From the NCBI RefSeq assembly GCF_003952945.1, contig NZ_QXGK01000003.1, positions 140,905-204,904 on the forward strand: a DNA stretch of 64,000 bases. The letters are read 5' to 3'. Positions 17,937 to 25,246 of the stretch are shown here, in pieces. The DNA is from Bifidobacterium samirii (GTDB lineage: Bacteria; Actinomycetota; Actinomycetes; Actinomycetales; Bifidobacteriaceae). The position numbers and the translations under genes are program-made. The notes under the pieces were generated by a model. The model saw only the letters and a list, made by a program, of their open reading frames with translations, made no database searches and was not told the DNA's origin. Positions within the stretch are counted from its first letter, which is position 1; each line of letters starts with the position of its first letter.

Positions 17937-18452
17937 TCACTCGCCGGATGCGGCCGACCGGAACGCCGGACGGTAGGCGTCGAGCAGCCGGTCGAAGGAC
18001 ATCGCGGCGTTCGCCGGACTGGTGGACGGCAGCTGCGTCATCGGCACCGTGATGCCGGCCTCCGTCAGCCGCGGTTCGATCAGACGCCGATACAATTGCG
18101 CCGCCTTCGCTCCGGTCGTGACGATGCGGACGATCGGCGCATGCCGGAGCAGCGGCTCCGGATCGTTCGCTTCGACGTTGCGGATGCTCGCGTCGCTTGC
18201 GCCGACGATGTCGCACGATGCGACGACATCCCACAACGCCACATGATGGCGTAGCGCGAACGCGCAGCGCGACTGCGGCGTCTCGCCCGGATCGTCCTCG
18301 AATATCGCGGCCATCAACGGCCAGAACCGGTTGCGCGGATGCATGTAGTAGAACGCCACGTCGCGTGACTTCGGACTCGGCATCGACCCCAGCACCAGAA
18401 TCCGGGATTCGCCATCCCACACCGGTCCGAACCCGTGCTCCACATGCGTCAT
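17937..18452 (-). CDS. DNA-deoxyinosine glycosylase (uracil-DNA glycosylase superfamily, HDG-like)
   Basis: A 171-residue single-domain protein of the UDG superfamily. ILVLGSMPSPKS is motif 1, FYYMHPRNRFWPLM follows, and LPSTSPANAAM is the motif 2 intercalating segment. These are the marks of family 6 hypoxanthine-DNA glycosylases, which remove deaminated adenine and start base excision repair. The length fits the family. The ATG at 18452 was taken because MTHVEHGFGPVWD matches the usual short N-terminus. No operon partner is visible. Substrate preference is inferred from family motifs. Confidence 0.82.
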   Translation of the reverse strand: MTHVEHGFGPVWDGESRILVLGSMPSPKSRDVAFYYMHPRNRFWPLMAAIFEDDPGETPQSRCAFALRHHVALWDVVASCDIVGASDASIRNVEANDPEPLLRHAPIVRIVTTGAKAAQLYRRLIEPRLTEAGITVPMTQLPSTSPANAAMSFDRLLDAYRPAFRSAASGE

Positions 18453-18806
18453 GCCGTCGCCTCCGATCCTGTCCGCGTTCCGCTTCGCCCGAACGTCACC
18501 ATCCTAGGCCGGCCATCCTGGGACGATGCAACCGGCGTATCGTTTCGGTCGACGGCCGCCGGGTCCCGTCGCCGTCACGTCGGGGCCATGCCGAAGGCGA
18601 TGTGACGTAGAGGGATGAAGACACAGGCGTTTGCGACCGGAGGCTGGAATCCCGCCGTCGAAGAGGCGTCGGTTCCCGTCGCGGACGTGACGGGCGACGA
18701 TGCCGCCGATGCGGGACCGACGGCGCCGGCCGAATCGGGAGCACCGCAGCCGGAATCCACGCCGGAACGACTCCAGGCCCCGCAGGGCGTCGCCGCGGGC
18801 CGGACG
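18453..18806. other. Intergenic region without supported gene
   Basis: I see no convincing coding region, RNA gene or clear regulatory element here. The sequence separates the divergent glycosylase gene from a GNAT remnant. Confidence 0.5.
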
Positions 18807-19003
18807 ATGACGGGAAGCACGCCCCGATTGGAGACGGAACGGCTCATCCTGCGCCGCCGCGACGCCGAGCCCGCCCGGCCGCTGACGGCGCGCACGGTCG
18901 CATCGCGGACTCCGTCGCATCGCCGTCCTCATATGGGCGGAGGACGGCCGCGGCGCGGTATCGTAGGACGGAACGCAATACCGCACCATGGCGAGGAGGC
19001 CAT
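18807..19003 (+). pseudogene. Remnant of a RimJ/RimL-type GNAT acetyltransferase
   Basis: From an ATG at 18807 the frame reads MTGSTPRLETERLILRRRDA, which matches the N-terminal beta strand of RimJ/RimL-family acetyltransferases (LETERLILRR). After about 25 residues similarity is lost and the frame becomes Arg/Pro/Gly-rich with no acetyl-CoA motif. The remainder of the expected 160-180 residues is replaced by the alpha/beta hydrolase gene. This is best read as a decayed gene fragment. The 3' boundary is approximate. Confidence 0.5.
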
Positions 19004-19810
19004 ATGGAACTGACATTCGAACGGGACGGACTGACCCTGCGCGGCCGCATCGACCTGCCGGAGACGCCGCATGCCGACGCCGGCCGGGCACCCGACGCCG
19101 CGGCGGCCGGAACCGCGCCCGACCGCCATCCCGTGGTCATCCTGATGCACGGATTCACCGGCGACATGGGCGCCGGCCCCGACACCCCCTACACACAGCT
19201 GACCCGCAGCCTCACCGAATCCGGCGTCGCCGTCGTCCGATTCGACTTCAACGGACACGGCTCCAGCGACGGCGACTTCACCGCCATGAACGTCCTCAAC
19301 GAACTCAACGACGCCATCCAAGTCCTCGAAACCATCCGGGAACGACCGGAATTCACATCCATCGGACTCGTCGGCCACTCCCAGGGCGGCGTCGTCGCCG
19401 GCATGCTCGCCGGACTCTACCCGGACATCGTGGACGCGCTCGTCCTGCTCGCCCCCGCAGCCACCCTCAAGGACGACGCGGTCGCCGGAACCTGCATGGG
19501 CGTCGCCTACGACCCGCGCCACATCCCGCCGCGCGTCGACGTCGACGGCCACGTCGTCGGCGGCCACTACTTCCGCATCGCCCAGGCCCTGCCCATCTAC
19601 GAGACGACGGCACGATTCGACCATCCGGCGCTCGCCATCCACGGCGCGTACGATGCCGTGGTCGATGCGGCCGCGTCGCTGCGATACGCGGATGCGATGC
19701 CGGATTGCACGGCGGTGCTCTACGACGGGCTCGATCATGGCCTGTACGGCACCGACCGTGAGGCCGCATTGTCCCGCGCGGCCGATTTCCTGACTCGTCA
19801 CCTGTCGTGA
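19004..19810 (+). CDS. Alpha/beta hydrolase, cinnamoyl/feruloyl esterase-like
   Basis: A 268-residue cytosolic serine hydrolase. VVILMHGFTGDMG is the oxyanion-loop motif, GLVGHSQGGVVAGMLA holds the nucleophile serine, and the acid aspartate is in HGAYDAVVD. The histidine is in DGLDHGLYG. This pattern, with FDFNGHGSSDGDF after strand 4, is that of bacterial cinnamoyl and feruloyl esterases, which release hydroxycinnamates from plant material. The ATG at 19004 follows GAGGAGG. It is apparently monocistronic. The exact substrate is not proved by sequence. Confidence 0.83.
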   Translation: MELTFERDGLTLRGRIDLPETPHADAGRAPDAAAAGTAPDRHPVVILMHGFTGDMGAGPDTPYTQLTRSLTESGVAVVRFDFNGHGSSDGDFTAMNVLNELNDAIQVLETIRERPEFTSIGLVGHSQGGVVAGMLAGLYPDIVDALVLLAPAATLKDDAVAGTCMGVAYDPRHIPPRVDVDGHVVGGHYFRIAQALPIYETTARFDHPALAIHGAYDAVVDAAASLRYADAMPDCTAVLYDGLDHGLYGTDREAALSRAADFLTRHLS

Positions 19811-19834
19811 ACCGGGCCGCCGGCGCCCGGCTTC

Positions 19835-19969
19835 GCGTCGCTGTCCGTACATGATGGACCATTTGTTCACGGAAAGCGACGCTGCAGGTCCGGTTTGCGT
19901 CGCAATCCGTCCATGGCGGACCGTCTGTATGCGGAAAGCGACGCTGCCGGTCCGGTTTGCGTCGTTATC
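19835..19969. repeat. Family B palindromic array, locus 3 (62-bp period)
   Basis: GCGTCG occurs at 19835, 19897 and 19959, again exactly 62 bases apart. The opposite arms read GAAAGCGACGC instead of GATTGCGACGC, and the linkers are TGCAGGTCCGGTTT and TGCCGGTCCGGTTT. The array follows the hydrolase stop and fills much of the gap to the TPM-domain gene. Confidence 0.78.
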
Positions 19970-20096
19970 GGTAGGGGATGAGTGCGGTCGGCGACGCTCG
20001 GAGCGAACGGATGTGAGGGAACGGGGGAGGCGGGCGAGTGGCCGTGGCGGCTCCGATAGGATGGGGCGTATTCGTCCGTCTAGGAAAGGAATGCGC

Positions 20097-21341
20097 ATGG
20101 GCAGGGCAGGCCAAGGCAGTGGGGGAGGCGGCCGTTCGTCCAGCGGACATGGCGGCGGACGGTCCTCCAGCGGTCACCGCGTGGTCGGCGGTCGTGCGGG
20201 AGGCGGCGGACATCGGGCAGGTTCCGGTGGCGGATTCAACGGCGGATTCGGTGGATCCGGCGGTTTCGGCGGCTTTGGCGGCGGATTCGCCGGCGGCGGT
20301 CCGTCCCGTAGCCGACGCGGCGGCCCGGCCGGTCCGGGAGGCCCGGGCGGTCATGGCGGGCCCGGACCGTTCGGCGGTCCGCCCGCGCCCGGTGGCCCGT
20401 TCGGACCGCCGCCTCCGCGTAGACGGCGACCGTCGTCATCGGACATCCTCACCAACATCCTGATCTGGAAGGCGCTGAGCCGATCGTCCGGCGGCAATCC
20501 GGGATTCGCGCCGCCGCCGGCCGAACCGCCGCGACGGCAGTCCGCGCCGGCCGCGCCGCGTGCGCCGCGCCGGACGAACTACGTCGCCTGGGCGGTCGCG
20601 GTCGCCGTCGTCACGATGCTCGTCGCCCTGATGACGTTCGCGATCGCATCCCCGTCCGGCACGTCCGGCGCCCCGGCCAACGACGTCAACCGGGAGAAGG
20701 CGACCACCGGCGTCGCGTTCCGCAACGACTGCATCGAGGACGAGCTCGGCTGGTTCGACAACGTTACGAAGACGGAACGGCGATTGAAATCGTTCTACGA
20801 TGCGACCGGCGTGCAGCCGTACGTCGTCCTGCGCGCCTACGACGCGACGCTGACCGACGACGACGCGAAACGCGAATACGCCGAGCAATGGTACGACGAC
20901 AACATCGACGACGAAGGCACGCTGCTGTTCATGTACTTCGCGGAGGAGGACACGGACAACGACGTCGGCTACATGGCGCTGGTCAACGGCAAGCAGATCG
21001 GCGGCGTCATGGATTCGCAGGCCGTTGAGGTCTTCTGGGCGTACGTGGACGAGTACTGGTACTCTGACCTGTCCACCGACGACATGATGGTCACGATCTT
21101 CGACAAGACCGCCGACCGCATCATGCAGCGCTCCACGACCGGCGCCGACGTGGCGATGGTCGGCGTCGTCGCCGTGCTGGTCATCGGCACGGGCGTCGTC
21201 GTGGTGCTGCTCGTCAAGGAGAAGCACCGGCGCGACCGGGAGAAGGCCGCCGAAACCGAACGCATCCTCAACACGCCGCTCGACGCGGCCGATCCGACGC
21301 TGGCGAAATACGAGGACGCGTCGGCGGCGAAGCGCACCTAG
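20097..21341 (+). CDS. TPM-domain membrane protein with Gly-rich N-terminus
   Basis: A 414-residue protein. The first 150 residues are extremely Gly/Ser/Pro/Arg-rich (runs such as GGFGGSGGFGGFGGGF). A transmembrane helix follows (about 165-190, YVAWAVAVAVVTMLVALMTF), then an extracytoplasmic domain with FRNDCIEDELGWFD and FYDATGVQPYVVLRAYDATL typical of the TPM_phosphatase/YgcG family, and a second helix (about 345-370) before a charged tail. The role is unknown; TPM proteins are linked to membrane stress and photosystem repair elsewhere. AGGAAAGGA precedes ATGs at 20091 and 20097, and I chose the latter for spacing. It is followed by a PspA gene, 134 bases away. Confidence 0.7.
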   Translation: MGRAGQGSGGGGRSSSGHGGGRSSSGHRVVGGRAGGGGHRAGSGGGFNGGFGGSGGFGGFGGGFAGGGPSRSRRGGPAGPGGPGGHGGPGPFGGPPAPGGPFGPPPPRRRRPSSSDILTNILIWKALSRSSGGNPGFAPPPAEPPRRQSAPAAPRAPRRTNYVAWAVAVAVVTMLVALMTFAIASPSGTSGAPANDVNREKATTGVAFRNDCIEDELGWFDNVTKTERRLKSFYDATGVQPYVVLRAYDATLTDDDAKREYAEQWYDDNIDDEGTLLFMYFAEEDTDNDVGYMALVNGKQIGGVMDSQAVEVFWAYVDEYWYSDLSTDDMMVTIFDKTADRIMQRSTTGADVAMVGVVAVLVIGTGVVVVLLVKEKHRRDREKAAETERILNTPLDAADPTLAKYEDASAAKRT

Positions 21342-21475
21342 CAGGCCTCGCCGGTCGGCCGCGATGCCCCATTCCGTCGGTGCGGCCGATTCGGACGCCA
21401 CCCGAGCATCCGCAACCCAATCATCGGCAACCAATCATCGGCAACCCAACCACCAACGAAAGAAAGCAGGCAATC

Positions 21476-22153
21476 ATGGGCATCCTCCAACGATTCGGCG
21501 ACATTATGCGCAGCAACATCAACGCGATCCTCGACCGGTGCGAGGACCCGGCGAAGATGGTCGATCAGATGCTGCTCGACCTGCGCGAGGACCTGGCCGA
21601 GGTCAAGACCGAAACCGCCGGCGTCATGGCCGACGCGCGCGGCGCGAAGCGGCGTCTCGACGAATGCGACGAGACGATCGCCCGCTATGGCAAGGCGGCG
21701 CGCGCCGCGCTGACCGCCGGCAACGAGACGGACGCGCGCGAACTGCTCGCCAAGAAGCAGCAGTACGAGCAGACGCGCGAAAGCCTGGCGACCGCCTACG
21801 AGCTGGCCGAGGCGAACGCGACGAAGATGCGTCAGCTGCACGACAAGCTGGTGAGCGACATCGGTGGGCTGGAGGCGCGCCGCAGCGCCATCAAGGCGAA
21901 GGTCGCCGCCGCCAAGGCGCAGGAGCACGTCAACGCGGTCACGTCCGGCGGCGACCGCGCCCGCTCGTCGATGGAGGCGTTCGACCGCATGGAGGCCAAG
22001 GCCGACCGCATGCTCGACGCAGCCGAGGCGAAGGCGACGCTCAACGAGGCCGCGTCCAGCGCCGACGAACTGGCCGACAAGTACCTCAAGGGCGCCGATT
22101 CGCCGTCCGTGGACGACGAGCTCGCCCGACTCAAGGCCGAAATGGGCCTGTAA
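21476..22153 (+). CDS. pspA: PspA/IM30 family membrane-stress protein
   Basis: A 225-residue, almost wholly helical protein. MGILQRFGDIMRSNINAILDRCEDPAKMVDQML is the conserved PspA/Vipp1 amphipathic N-terminus, which binds membranes. The rest is a long coiled coil, ending in the short C-terminal segment DDELARLKAEMGL. It should assemble into ESCRT-III-like oligomers that protect a damaged membrane. The neighbouring TPM-domain gene on the same strand suggests a shared envelope-stress role. The ATG at 21476 was chosen because this family begins MGI(L/F)xRF. Confidence 0.9.
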   Translation: MGILQRFGDIMRSNINAILDRCEDPAKMVDQMLLDLREDLAEVKTETAGVMADARGAKRRLDECDETIARYGKAARAALTAGNETDARELLAKKQQYEQTRESLATAYELAEANATKMRQLHDKLVSDIGGLEARRSAIKAKVAAAKAQEHVNAVTSGGDRARSSMEAFDRMEAKADRMLDAAEAKATLNEAASSADELADKYLKGADSPSVDDELARLKAEMGL

Positions 22154-22179
22154 GCGGGCGTGCTGCCCAAAGCGAGATG

Positions 22180-22220
22180 AAGGAAGACCGCGCATCCACG
22201 GTGGATGCGCGGTCTTCCTT
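22180..22220. terminator. Bidirectional terminator between pspA and ATPase gene
   Basis: A perfect 20-base inverted repeat (arm begins AAGGAAGACCGCGCATCC) with a one-base centre, located between convergent genes. The pairing AAGG/CCTT at the base gives a short U-run on either strand. Confidence 0.8.
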
Positions 22221-22224
22221 GTGT

Positions 22225-23640
22225 TCAGTGCGTCTCGTGGTAGCACAGGATGTCGTCGTAGGAGACGAGTTCCACGTTGCCCATGCGGGCGGCTTTCTCG
22301 ACGCATCCCGTGGTGAATCCGCTGCGCGAGAACAGATACAGTCGCGTATGGGTGTACCGGAACAGGCGGCTGCGATGGTCGAGCAGATCCAGTACGCCGA
22401 CATCGACCGGCTCGGATGTCCATTTGCATTCGCCGAACAGCGCGGTGTCGGCGTCCTGCTCTCCCATGATGTCGATTTCGGTTTGGGAACGTAGCGTCTG
22501 ATCGTTGCCCCACCAGCGGCCTAGGTCTTTGAAATCCACTGGGCAGTCGCCGTTGAGCAGCATGCTCCACAGGTATTGGATGCAGATGTCCTCGAACACG
22601 TGTCCCATGTATTCGTTCAGCTGCGGTTCGATGCGCCGCCATGCGAGGTCCTGCGCGCCGCGCGCGATGACGGAGCTGTTGCGCGGTATGAAGCGGTACC
22701 AGAACCGGAACAGATTGTCGTCGATGGCGTACAGCGACTTGCGCGACTGCTTCTCGCCGTAGGGGGATTCCCTGCGGATCAGCCCCAGTTCCAGCAGGTT
22801 CTTGAGATATCCGGAGCAGACGCTGGTCGGTTCGCCGATCTTCACGGCGATCTCCGAAAGCCGCGACGCCCCCGTGGCGATGGCTGTGATGATCGCATTG
22901 TAGATCGCCGGTTCGCGCACCTCCTGTTTGAGCAGACTCTCGGGCTCTTCGAACAGTGCCGACGCGGGGTTGAGGAGCGTCCGTTTGAGATTGGCCTCGA
23001 TGCCGAGCCGGTCGTCGAACTGCAGCAGATATTGCGGCGTGCCACCGACGATGCCATAGGCCACCGCCTTGTCCTCGTCGGAGAAACGGCTGAAATACCG
23101 GCAGGTCGTGGCGAAATCGAACGGTTCGATGCGCATCTGCGCCGTACGACGGCCGTACAACGGGGATTTGTAGGCCAGCACCTCGTCCTCCATATAGGAC
23201 ATGGACGAGCCGCACAGGATGAGCATGAGCTTCGACTCATCCTTGTACCGATCGATGAGCATCTGCAGCGTGGACGCCAGACTCGCCGAGGTGCGTGCGA
23301 CGTACGGGTATTCATCGATGGCGAGCACGATCCGCTCGTCTCTGGACCGTTGGAAGACATGCTCCAATGCGGTCTGGAAGGAATCGAACGTGGCGTTCGC
23401 GGTCGGGCCGTCGCCCGAGGAATCGAGGCCTTCCAGAATGCTCTGGCTCAGGTTCTCCAGATTTTGCTTGGCGTTGCTTTCCACGCCCATGAAGTAGATG
23501 GCCTTGCGGCCTTCGATGAACCGGTTGATGAGCGCGGTCTTGCCGACCCGTCGCCGCCCGTAGATGACGGCGAACTCGAACCGGTCCGATTCGTGCATCG
23601 TCTCGAGCGCCTTGAGCTCGCGATCTCGCCCGATGAACAT
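22225..23640 (-). CDS. AAA+ ATPase with C-terminal DUF234/PD-(D/E)xK-like domain
   Basis: A 471-residue protein of the archaeal-type ATPase family scattered in bacteria. MFIGRDRELKALE starts it, AVIYGRRRVGKTALINRFI is Walker A and RIVLAIDEYPYV is Walker B. After a winged-helix region (SRLSEIAVKIGEPTSVCSGYLKNLLELGLI), the C-terminal part has EIDIMGEQDADTALFGECKW, a nuclease-like D-x(n)-ExK pattern. The biological role of the family is unsettled, and some members are suspected in defence or mobile elements. It is monocistronic, with an AT-rich inverted repeat directly upstream. Confidence 0.82.
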   Translation of the reverse strand: MFIGRDRELKALETMHESDRFEFAVIYGRRRVGKTALINRFIEGRKAIYFMGVESNAKQNLENLSQSILEGLDSSGDGPTANATFDSFQTALEHVFQRSRDERIVLAIDEYPYVARTSASLASTLQMLIDRYKDESKLMLILCGSSMSYMEDEVLAYKSPLYGRRTAQMRIEPFDFATTCRYFSRFSDEDKAVAYGIVGGTPQYLLQFDDRLGIEANLKRTLLNPASALFEEPESLLKQEVREPAIYNAIITAIATGASRLSEIAVKIGEPTSVCSGYLKNLLELGLIRRESPYGEKQSRKSLYAIDDNLFRFWYRFIPRNSSVIARGAQDLAWRRIEPQLNEYMGHVFEDICIQYLWSMLLNGDCPVDFKDLGRWWGNDQTLRSQTEIDIMGEQDADTALFGECKWTSEPVDVGVLDLLDHRSRLFRYTHTRLYLFSRSGFTTGCVEKAARMGNVELVSYDDILCYHETH

Positions 23641-23678
23641 GATTGCCGCCTTCCATCCTGGTGCTTTTACTCGGATGT

Positions 23679-23721
23679 GATTTAGTCAAGTACGATTTAC
23701 TCAATCATACTTGACTAAATC
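23679..23721. promoter_or_regulatory. AT-rich inverted repeat upstream of the DUF234-type ATPase
   Basis: GATTTAGTCAAGTA (23679-23692) is a perfect inverted repeat of TACTTGACTAAATC (23708-23721). A related GATTTACTCAATCA lies between the arms, and looser copies flank them. The AT content stands out from the surroundings. This is a plausible operator and promoter for the minus-strand ATPase gene. Confidence 0.55.
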
Positions 23722-24071
23722 GTATCTGAGCAAATGCTATCCGGTACTGATGGGTGACCTGGAGATCGGAGGGGAAGGCAAGGCGTTGTGTTCGTTTGGG
23801 TTTCGGTCGCCTTGCGGTCAGTGGGCGTCGCCGGCCGGATATGCCTCGCGGACGAGGTGTGAGAACGATTCGCTGGCCATGCCGTAGAAGGCTCCGGTGA
23901 TGAGTTCGAACGTGAACCGTGACGACAGGTTTCCTGATGGTCTTCTCTGCCGACGGCCGGCGGTTTCATCCGGATGGTACGATACGGCGGTGGATGCCGG
24001 TTTGGATGGGTGTGTTTTCCCGGGCGGCATCGCGGAGAAGACGTCAAGGAGAAGATGAGAGGAGAGCCATC
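23722..24071. other. Intergenic region, possible decayed reading frame on the minus strand
   Basis: No complete gene is supported. On the minus strand at about 23818-23913 a frame ends FELITGAFYGMASESFSHLV and a few more residues, of ordinary composition. This could be the tail of a decayed gene, but I recognise no family. Confidence 0.3.
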
Positions 24072-24989
24072 GTGGGTATGTTCGATGGTCTCGGAGCGCT
24101 TGCGAAGCAGGCCTCCAATGGGATGAACCAAGCTGCGAAGGGAGCCGCCGCGGCACTGGAGGGCGCGGGCAAGGCCGCGGTCGATGGCCTCGGTGAGGCG
24201 GGTCGCGCCGTCGGCAAGGCGGGCGGCGACGCAATCGGCTCGGTCAAGGGCGCCGCCGAGAACTTCGATACGGCGATGGTGGTCCGCCAGACCATGCGCC
24301 TGCCGATGGTCCAGGTGGACCGCGGTGGATTCCTGCGCAAGGAATTGCGCAAATACTACAAGGACGATGTCATCGACGCCGCCATCAAGGGCAACCCCGC
24401 CAAGGCGGGCATCGGACGCGACCGGATCGACGCCATCGCCCAGCAGATCATCGACTACGAGACCAACAAGGTGTCGATGATTTCGTTCGCGGCCGGCATG
24501 CCCGGCGGAATAGCCATGGCCGCGACGGTTCCGGCGGACATCGCCCAGTACTTCGGCGCGATGCTGAGAGTGATGCAGAAGCTCGCCTATCTCTACGGCT
24601 TCGATGATTTTGAACTCAATGAGGACGAGATCGACGATGCGACGATGAACGAGATCATGGTGTTCCTCGGCGTGATGTTCGGCGTGCAAAGTGCAGTCGC
24701 GACGGTGGGTGCGATCGCCAAGGCGGCCGAGCAGCATGCCGCCAAGGCGTTGATGAGGAAGGCCCTCACCAAGGGAACCATCTACCCGATCGTCAAGAAG
24801 GTGGCTCAGGTGGTCGGCGTGCGCATGACCAAGGAGATCTTCGCCAAGGGCGTGTCCAAGGCGGTGCCCGTCGTCGGCGGCGTCGTCTCGGGCGGCATGA
24901 CCTACGCGTCGTTCAAACCGTGCGCGCTCAGCCTGCAGAAGAGCTTCCAGGGGCTGAATCTGTCCGATCCGGAGTTCTACAAGAAGTGA
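24072..24989 (+). CDS. EcsC-family-like protein
   Basis: A 305-residue protein. The first 70 residues are an Ala/Gly/Lys-rich amphipathic region (KQASNGMNQAAKGAAAALEG). The central part VSMISFAAGMPGGIAMAATV, followed by PADIAQYFGAMLRVMQKLAYLYGF, resembles the EcsC family core. Hydrophobic Gly-rich segments near the end (VPVVGGVVSGGMTYASF) could insert into a membrane. EcsC-like proteins are of uncertain function, with links to secretion or exoprotein regulation. The GTG at 24072 follows GAGGAGAG at good spacing; an ATG at 24078 is the alternative. A strong terminator follows, so it is probably transcribed alone. Confidence 0.62.
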   Translation: MGMFDGLGALAKQASNGMNQAAKGAAAALEGAGKAAVDGLGEAGRAVGKAGGDAIGSVKGAAENFDTAMVVRQTMRLPMVQVDRGGFLRKELRKYYKDDVIDAAIKGNPAKAGIGRDRIDAIAQQIIDYETNKVSMISFAAGMPGGIAMAATVPADIAQYFGAMLRVMQKLAYLYGFDDFELNEDEIDDATMNEIMVFLGVMFGVQSAVATVGAIAKAAEQHAAKALMRKALTKGTIYPIVKKVAQVVGVRMTKEIFAKGVSKAVPVVGGVVSGGMTYASFKPCALSLQKSFQGLNLSDPEFYKK

Positions 24990-25024
24990 CGGACGGAGGG
25001 CCTCCATCCGGACCTGATACGAAA

Positions 25025-25075
25025 CGGGGTCGTCGTCTTCCGGAACCCATTGCGGTCGGGAAGACGACGACCCCG
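25025..25075 (+). terminator. Terminator of the EcsC-like gene
   Basis: A perfect 17-base stem (CGGGGTCGTCGTCTTCC and complement) with a 17-base loop, 35 bases after the stop codon. Confidence 0.75.
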
Positions 25076-25154
25076 CATCATATCGCTGGTCCTAGGTTCC
25101 GCCCGGATGACGAATCACCGGCGTCTCGACGCCGGACAGATGATGCGTATGACG

Positions 25155-25206
25155 AAGGCGCCCGTTCCCTGCCGGATCGATGATCCCAGCGGGGAACGGG
25201 CGCCTT
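25155..25206 (-). terminator. Terminator of purL
   Basis: A perfect 15-base stem (AAGGCGCCCGTTCCC and complement) with a 22-base loop, 41 bases beyond the purL stop on the minus strand. Confidence 0.75.
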
Positions 25207-25246
25207 TGCGCTCCGATGTGACGGCTACTGGCCTACTCGGTCAAGG

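Noticed and set aside
23818-23913. Minus-strand frame ending FELITGAFYGMASESFSHLV and a few more residues, as a gene
   Set aside because: No convincing start, no ribosome-binding site and no recognisable family; kept only as a possible remnant.
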